From: Cellvibrio sp. pealriver | GTDB taxonomy: Bacteria; Pseudomonadota; Gammaproteobacteria; Pseudomonadales; Cellvibrionaceae | DNA: 64,000 nucleotides | Assembly: GCF_001183545.1 (NCBI RefSeq) | Contig: NZ_KQ236688.1 | Location: 1,765,149-1,829,148 of the forward strand | Direction: 5' to 3' | In this document: positions 58,198 through 64,000 of the stretch, piece by piece | How the letters are laid out: every line of letters starts with the position of its first letter | Numbering within the stretch: position 1 is the first letter of the stretch | Notes under the pieces: generated by a model | Told to the model about the DNA's origin: nothing | Databases searched by the model: none | The model's input: the letters and a program-made list of their open reading frames with translations, nothing else | Made by a program: the position numbers and the translations under genes

Positions 58198-61100
58198 TTA
58201 ATTCAGGCTATTACAATGCTGACTCGCTTGAGCCAAATCCAATAAGTCGCGTAGCGCAACTGCAATCATCGCAAAGTCAGTACCATTGACGGCCTGCAAT
58301 TCATTGACCATGGATTTCCAGCGCGCGATCAGCAGTTGATGTTGTTCGCTCCAACGCTCTATCACATCATCGAGTGGGAGCGACTCATCCATAAAACGGA
58401 TGAGCGAAATGCTCAGGCTGCGCAATTGGGATTCCAGATCACCCAGATAGGTTTCGCGAGCCATCGCTTGCCAAAAATTATCAACCGGCAAATTGGAAAT
58501 TTGGTTGGAAAACCAGGGCAAACTTAAATAATTGCCCAACGCAAAATATACCCGCGCCAATAAATGCAAATCAGTATTGGCAATACGTGCTGCCTCAACC
58601 ACACTCAAACCGGAATATAAATCGGCCGGATGGGCAACACGCTTTATCAGGCTTTCCGGTAGCGACAGTGACCGCAATTTTTGCACCGACGCTTCCCACT
58701 CCTGTAATGCATCTCCCACTAATAATTCAGGCAAATGCTGATTGATATGTAACATTCCAGGGGCAAACAATTCCACTTCACTGGCGGGATTCAAATAACT
58801 GCGGCGGTTACGTAAAAACCAGCGTGCAGCACGGCGAATTTTACGCATCATATCGTTGGTTAATTGCAAATGCAGCTCTGCGGGAATACTCGTACCCGCA
58901 TGATCCAACGCAGTTAAAAATTCGGGCATCGCATAAATATCCCGTGCGATGATATAGGCTTTTGCTACATCACCCGCACTGGCACCGGTTGATTCCATTA
59001 GCCGCTGCGCAAAACTGATCCCCATGGTATTGACCATGTCATTTGCGATTTGTGTGGCAACAATTTCACAGCGCAGCCGATGATTGCGCAGCGCAAGGGG
59101 AAATAATTGTGCGATTTTATGTGGGAATGCGGTTTCAATAAATTTTGCGAGATATTCATCATCCACAATATTCGCTTGCGTTAAATCTTCTTTCAGCACC
59201 GCTTTTGCGTAGGAAATCAGAATCGCAAGCTCAGGACGCGTTAAAGATTTACCATGGGTCTGGCGCTCCAGCAATACCTCATCGGTCGGCAAAAATTCCA
59301 ATTTTCGGTCGAGCCGCCCCTGCCGTTGCAATTCATTCATAAAACGGCGGTATTCAGCGCTGCGCTTTAATGCTTCCGATTGTGCAATGGTAATTGCCTG
59401 TGTTTGGCGGCTATTGTTATGCAACACCAATTGCGCAACATTTTCAGTCATATCGATTAGCAACTGGTTGCGTTGTTTTTGTGTTAAATCGCCATTGGCA
59501 ACAATTTCGTTTAATAATATTTTGATATTAACTTCATGGTCAGAGCAATCCACACCACCGGCGTTATCAATAAAATCTGTATTGCAAGCACCGCCCTGCA
59601 AACAATATTCAACGCGACCCCGTTGGGTCATTCCCAAATTACCGCCCTCACCAAATACTTTGCAGCGCAATTCATCGCCGTTTACACGCAGGCTATCGTT
59701 AGCTTTATCGCCTACATCCGCATGAGTTTCATGACTGGATTTGACATAGGTGCCAATTCCTCCATTCCAAATTAAATCCACCGGTGCTTTTAATAGCGCA
59801 TTGATTAATTCTGATGGTGTAAGGCTTGCTGCATCCAACGCGAACCGTGTGCGCATTTGCGCTGAAATAGGAATCGATTTGGCGCTGCGGTTAAATACAC
59901 CACCGCCTTCGCTGATAAGCGATGCATCGTAATCGGCCCAGGTGGTTTTGGGTGTGGTAAATAAACGCTGCCGCTCACTAAAGCTGCGAGCTGGATCAGG
60001 GTTGGGATCAATAAAAATGTGCTGGTGATTAAATGCTGCAACCAACATCACCGCTTGCGATAACAACATACCGTTGCCAAACACATCGCCCGCCATATCG
60101 CCAATACCGACGACGCTAATCGATTGTGATTGCACATCAATATTTTTTTCACGGAAATGGCGCTGCACCGAAATCCATGCACCGCGCGCAGTAATACCCA
60201 TACCTTTGTGGTCGTATCCCTGACTACCGCCTGAGGCAAACGCATCGCCCAACCAATGCCCGTATTCTGCTGAAATTGCATTGGCGATATCAGAAAAACT
60301 GGCCGTGCCTTTGTCAGCGGCCACCACCAAATAAGGATCATCGTCGTCGTAGCGGATAACCTGGCGCGGCGCACGAATACTACCCTCAACAAGGTTATCG
60401 GTTAAATCCAGCAAACCACGGATAAACAATTGATAACACGCAATACCCTCCGCTTGCTGTTGTTCGCGTGTGACATTCACCGGCATTTTTTTACACACAA
60501 AACCGCCTTTTGCACCACTGGGAACAATCACAGCATTTTTCACTTGTTGGGCTTTTACCAAACCGAGTACTTCGGTGCGATAATCTTGCAAGCGGTCTGA
60601 CCAACGCAAACCGCCGCGCGCTACTTTACTGGTACGCAAATGTACGCCTTCCATGCGCGGTGAATAGACAAAAATTTCAAACAATGGGCGCGGTGCCGGA
60701 ATATCCGGCAATTTACGCGGTGAAAATTTTAATGAGAGGTAAGTTTTGGCTGCGCCCTGCTCATCCAACTGATAAAAATTGGTGCGCAAGGTGTTATCGA
60801 TCAACGCGAGAAAACGGCGGATAATCCGATCATCATTCAAGTTTTGCACTGCATCCAAACGCGCGAGAATATCCTGATGTAGTTCATCAAGGCGCTGCGA
60901 TGTTTGCTCGCCTACCCGATCAGGATCAAATTTCAAACTGAAAAGTTCAACCAGTTTGCACGCAAGCTCCGCCTGATTCACCAGTGCTACTGCCATGTAG
61001 TTGGCACTGAAGGGGAATAACGTCTGGTGCATATAACCTGCGTAGGCGCGCAGCATCACCACTTGCCGCCACTCCAGATTGGCAGTCGTAATCAAGGCAT

Positions 61101-63135
61101 TAAAACTGTCGTTATCAGCAAGCCCCTGCCAGATGGCCGCAAATGCCTGCATGAATTTTTCTTTAATGGAAGACACATCAAGCGCAGATGAAAACTGATG
61201 GGCCAACTTAAAATCATGCAACCAAATTGTCCGGCCCGATAACGTACAAATATCGTATGCACTTTCACTGACCACACGAAAGCCCAGGTTTTCCAGCACC
61301 GGGATGACATCGGACAACGCCAATGTAGTTGCCCTATGAAACACTTTAAATTGGATAAAATTACCCTCGCCCGTCAATGAATGATAAACACTGAGTGCAA
61401 TATTTTTTTCAGCAGCACCATCCGCCGCATCGGAAAACAACTGGGCAATTGAATGAATATCAGCAACGGCCGTGCGCGCATCGTATTTTTCCTGATACGC
61501 GGAAGAAAATGCATCGCGGTATTCGCGCAACAAATGCGCACTCGTTTCTTCACCATGGGCTTCCATGAGCGCACTGTGCAAATAGTCTTCCCATGAACGG
61601 GTAATATTCACAATACCCGCCTGTAAGGTCTCCACATCGATATGCGCAGGTACAGCACTATCAACTTTAAATACCAAATACACGCGAGCAAGAATAGATT
61701 CCGAAAAATAGGTAGTGAATTGTGATTCATGGGAGCCGATCGCATTGCCAATCAACTCCTGAATTGCCAAGCGCACTTTGGTAGAAAAATAATCGCGCGG
61801 CACATACACCAGGAAATTGATAAATTTTCCAAATGGATCGCGCCGCATAAATAACCGCACCATGGAACGCTCATTAATGCGTGCAACACCCATCAAGGTT
61901 TCATACAACTCTGCGCTGCTACTTAAAAACAATTCGTTGCGCGGAAAGGTTTCCAATAATTGGCGGAAATTTTTGCCATCGTGACTGGATTCATCCAGCC
62001 CTGTCCGCGCAAATACTTTAGCAACCTTGGTTGCGATCAATGGAATCTCAAACGGACTCATCAAGTACACAACCGACGTATAAAGGCCAAGAAAACGCAC
62101 CTCACCTGTGACCTCGCCTTTGGTGTTAAAGCGTTTAACGATGATGTAATCAGAATACGCCGAACGATGGACGCGTGCGCGTGCCGACGATTTGGAAAAC
62201 GCAATCACCTGCGGCACCAAATGAAAACGCGCCATCCCCTCATTAAATGCATCAACCGCTAAAGCGGCATTCGCAGTTGCTTCACGCAAGGCAAAAACGC
62301 CCAACCGTTGCGTAGGAATTTCACACAATGTTTTTTTGCCATCGATGTCTTTGAATTCGTATTCGGCATAGCCCAGAAAAGTAAATTTATCTTCCGTCAA
62401 CCAGTGCATAAATGCTTTGGTTTGCTGGATGTCTGCCGCCGCCAGTGTGGCATCGGCAAAATTAAGGTTCTGCTCTACTGCCAATGCAGCAGCACGCATG
62501 GGTTGGTAATCCGCAACGACTTTTGTGACCTCGCACAGGATGCTGTACAAACTGCGGGTAATTTCATCCAATTCCTGCTGGTCGCTGTGGGCACTGATTT
62601 CCATCACGATCAATGCTTCTTTTGTTGCGGTGCCGGATGTTGTAGTAGCGGGCGTTGTAGTAGCGGGCGCTGCTGATTGTTCAGGTGTATGGCCGTTATC
62701 ACCCAGCGCGAGCAGATGATGGTCGCGGTCGCGCACCAGATTCAGCACCGTACTTTTAATGGTGTAAATAGCGATGTTGCGCCGGTTTAGCTCTATGCGG
62801 ATGGAATCCACCAGAAACGGCATATCCCGCTGCAACACCACCAGCGCGGTATGAGGGCACACCCAGCCGTCCACCGCGAGACTTGGATTGAATAATTGGA
62901 TTTTGGGCTGAAGCCCATCGTACACCTGAATGAATTGCCACCATTGATAGAGGCTGCCGAACACATCGCTCAGCCGCCGTCCAACCAACTCCTCCAGTGG
63001 ATAATGGTTAAAAAACCGGTTAGCAAACTGCGCTAGCGCCTGATGTTCAGCAGGTGCCAGCCGGGATGCGCTGTAATCGGTAAATTCGGCGATGAACCCG
63101 GCAAGTTTGTGCTGGCTGACCAAGGGACTATTCAC
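58198..63135 (-). CDS. gdhB: NAD-specific glutamate dehydrogenase, large (GDH180-type)
   Basis: An enzyme of about 1645 residues that deaminates glutamate to 2-oxoglutarate. The start is GTG 63135 with AAGGAG eight bases upstream; the frame runs 33 codons further to an ATG with no support. The N-terminal half carries ACT-like regulatory segments. The catalytic part contains RTSKVARGGLRWSDRLQDYR, VPSGAKGGFVCKK, the dinucleotide region VGIGDMAGDVFGNGMLLSQA and GGGVFNRSAKSIP. An Ala/Pro/Thr-rich insert with a 15-base tandem repeat lies near residue 155. This class is used for arginine and glutamate catabolism in pseudomonads. Confidence 0.96.
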   Translation of the reverse strand: MNSPLVSQHKLAGFIAEFTDYSASRLAPAEHQALAQFANRFFNHYPLEELVGRRLSDVFGSLYQWWQFIQVYDGLQPKIQLFNPSLAVDGWVCPHTALVVLQRDMPFLVDSIRIELNRRNIAIYTIKSTVLNLVRDRDHHLLALGDNGHTPEQSAAPATTTPATTTSGTATKEALIVMEISAHSDQQELDEITRSLYSILCEVTKVVADYQPMRAAALAVEQNLNFADATLAAADIQQTKAFMHWLTEDKFTFLGYAEYEFKDIDGKKTLCEIPTQRLGVFALREATANAALAVDAFNEGMARFHLVPQVIAFSKSSARARVHRSAYSDYIIVKRFNTKGEVTGEVRFLGLYTSVVYLMSPFEIPLIATKVAKVFARTGLDESSHDGKNFRQLLETFPRNELFLSSSAELYETLMGVARINERSMVRLFMRRDPFGKFINFLVYVPRDYFSTKVRLAIQELIGNAIGSHESQFTTYFSESILARVYLVFKVDSAVPAHIDVETLQAGIVNITRSWEDYLHSALMEAHGEETSAHLLREYRDAFSSAYQEKYDARTAVADIHSIAQLFSDAADGAAEKNIALSVYHSLTGEGNFIQFKVFHRATTLALSDVIPVLENLGFRVVSESAYDICTLSGRTIWLHDFKLAHQFSSALDVSSIKEKFMQAFAAIWQGLADNDSFNALITTANLEWRQVVMLRAYAGYMHQTLFPFSANYMAVALVNQAELACKLVELFSLKFDPDRVGEQTSQRLDELHQDILARLDAVQNLNDDRIIRRFLALIDNTLRTNFYQLDEQGAAKTYLSLKFSPRKLPDIPAPRPLFEIFVYSPRMEGVHLRTSKVARGGLRWSDRLQDYRTEVLGLVKAQQVKNAVIVPSGAKGGFVCKKMPVNVTREQQQAEGIACYQLFIRGLLDLTDNLVEGSIRAPRQVIRYDDDDPYLVVAADKGTASFSDIANAISAEYGHWLGDAFASGGSQGYDHKGMGITARGAWISVQRHFREKNIDVQSQSISVVGIGDMAGDVFGNGMLLSQAVMLVAAFNHQHIFIDPNPDPARSFSERQRLFTTPKTTWADYDASLISEGGGVFNRSAKSIPISAQMRTRFALDAASLTPSELINALLKAPVDLIWNGGIGTYVKSSHETHADVGDKANDSLRVNGDELRCKVFGEGGNLGMTQRGRVEYCLQGGACNTDFIDNAGGVDCSDHEVNIKILLNEIVANGDLTQKQRNQLLIDMTENVAQLVLHNNSRQTQAITIAQSEALKRSAEYRRFMNELQRQGRLDRKLEFLPTDEVLLERQTHGKSLTRPELAILISYAKAVLKEDLTQANIVDDEYLAKFIETAFPHKIAQLFPLALRNHRLRCEIVATQIANDMVNTMGISFAQRLMESTGASAGDVAKAYIIARDIYAMPEFLTALDHAGTSIPAELHLQLTNDMMRKIRRAARWFLRNRRSYLNPASEVELFAPGMLHINQHLPELLVGDALQEWEASVQKLRSLSLPESLIKRVAHPADLYSGLSVVEAARIANTDLHLLARVYFALGNYLSLPWFSNQISNLPVDNFWQAMARETYLGDLESQLRSLSISLIRFMDESLPLDDVIERWSEQHQLLIARWKSMVNELQAVNGTDFAMIAVALRDLLDLAQASQHCNSLN

Positions 63136-63331
63136 TGGATACGCTCCTTCAATGCAAGACAGGGTGTTCTTTAAGACTAGTCGAAAAATTCCTGTAAACA
63201 GTTGAAATGACAAGGAACTGCCACCACCTTGCAAAGTCTATCGAGCACTTCTGTGGCGCTGTAACTTACCCCCGATGGGTATGCAGCGATGAATTCACCA
63301 TTAATCACAAAGACAAAGGTATTCAATTCCA

Positions 63332-64000
63332 ATGCAGGCTTACCAACAAATCCAATCCCTTAATACCTGGCTCAACGACCAAATCATCGGTCAGGAGCAT
63401 CTGACCCAACGACTCCTGATCGCGTTGCTTGCCGATGGCCATTTGCTGGTAGAAGGTGCGCCCGGCCTTGCCAAAACCAAAGCCATCAAAACCCTGTCGC
63501 AAGCAATTGAAGGCAATTTTCACCGCATCCAGTTCACACCCGATTTATTGCCATCGGATGTCACCGGCACTGATATTTATCGTCCTGAACAAAATCGTTT
63601 TGAATTCCAGCCAGGGCCAATTTTCCACAATCTGGTATTGGCCGATGAAATCAACCGCGCGCCCGCCAAAGTGCAGTCTGCCTTGTTGGAAGCCATGGCC
63701 GAGCGGCAAGTGAGTGTGGGCAGTAAAACGTACCCCCTACCCGGTTTGTTTATGGTGATGGCGACACAAAACCCGATTGAGCAGGAAGGGACTTATCCAT
63801 TGCCGGAAGCACAGCTCGACCGCTTTTTGTTGCACGTGGTGGTGGATTACCCAAGCATTGAAGCCGAGCGCCGCATTTTGCAATTAGCGCGCAATGAAGC
63901 AGCCGCTGTTACAGCCGCGCAGCCAGACATCATCAGTCAGGCCACCATCGAGGCTGCACGCAACGAAATTTTGTCCATTCATATGGCAGACAGCGTTGAG
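63332..64000 (+). CDS. MoxR-family AAA+ ATPase, N-terminal 223 residues (partial)
   Basis: The open frame runs off the window. Walker A is [15 protein letters not shown], Walker [21 protein letters not shown], sensor 1 [20 protein letters not shown] and the arginine region [13 protein letters not shown], all typical of MoxR ATPases. These work with DUF58 and von Willebrand factor A proteins, usually encoded just downstream (outside the window). It is divergent from the glutamate dehydrogenase gene. Confidence 0.93.
   Translation, partial: MQAYQQIQSLNTWLNDQIIGQEHLTQRLLIALLADGHLLVEGAPGLAKTKAIKTLSQAIEGNFHRIQFTPDLLPSDVTGTDIYRPEQNRFEFQPGPIFHNLVLADEINRAPAKVQSALLEAMAERQVSVGSKTYPLPGLFMVMATQNPIEQEGTYPLPEAQLDRFLLHVVVDYPSIEAERRILQLARNEAAAVTAAQPDIISQATIEAARNEILSIHMADSVE

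Overview
The window reads as a chromosomal segment of a gammaproteobacterium close to Pseudomonas and Cellvibrio. I infer this from gene order (der-bamB-yfgM-hisS-ispG-rodZ-pilF-rlmN-ndk; tal beside an RssB/RssC-like pair; queA-tgt-secD-secF), from the EarP/EF-P-Arg32 pair, from the 180-kDa-type NAD-glutamate dehydrogenase and from the moderate base composition. There are no rRNA genes, no complete insertion sequence, no prophage and no CRISPR array. One tRNA gene is present.

Layout. 1-2348: end of transaldolase, a TerB-like gene, and a PP2C response regulator with its STAS partner. 2456-11917: a long minus-strand housekeeping run (ribosome GTPase Der, outer-membrane assembly BamB, YfgM, HisS, IspG, RodZ, PilF, RlmN, Ndk). 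12083-20126: a hybrid iron-sulfur assembly operon, iscR-iscS-sufBCDS-sufA-sufT-sufE, with a good IscR operator in front. 20161-22099: divergent trmJ and suhB with mirrored promoters. 22168-27120: an RND efflux operon ending in its own TetR gene, with a perfect inverted repeat at its promoter. 27263-34897: hybrid sensor kinase, then secF, secD (no yajC between them and tgt), tgt and queA.

35143-42533 is the more accessory part: tRNA-Leu(CAA), an orphan acylating acetaldehyde dehydrogenase, an AT-rich gap with a two-part direct repeat, a protein with three gapless 71-residue repeats followed by a FIST-like gene, two unknown envelope genes, an ABC exporter and a small membrane protein. 42539-50732: a DUF2058 gene, an iron-sulfur photolyase-related gene with an overlapping 49-residue DUF2256 gene, earP-efp, then a serine-hydrolase gene broken by a one-base frameshift and linked to a LytS/LytTR two-component pair. 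50748-64000: msrPQ, a parDE module with its operator, rlmKL, rmf, pyrD, a DUF2835 gene, NAD-glutamate dehydrogenase and the start of a MoxR ATPase.

The best candidates for undescribed biology are the triplicated-repeat/FIST pair with the repeat DNA upstream (36621-39163) and the membrane serine hydrolase coupled to a LytTR system (47017-50732). Nothing here could be checked by database search; family names rest on motif recognition.
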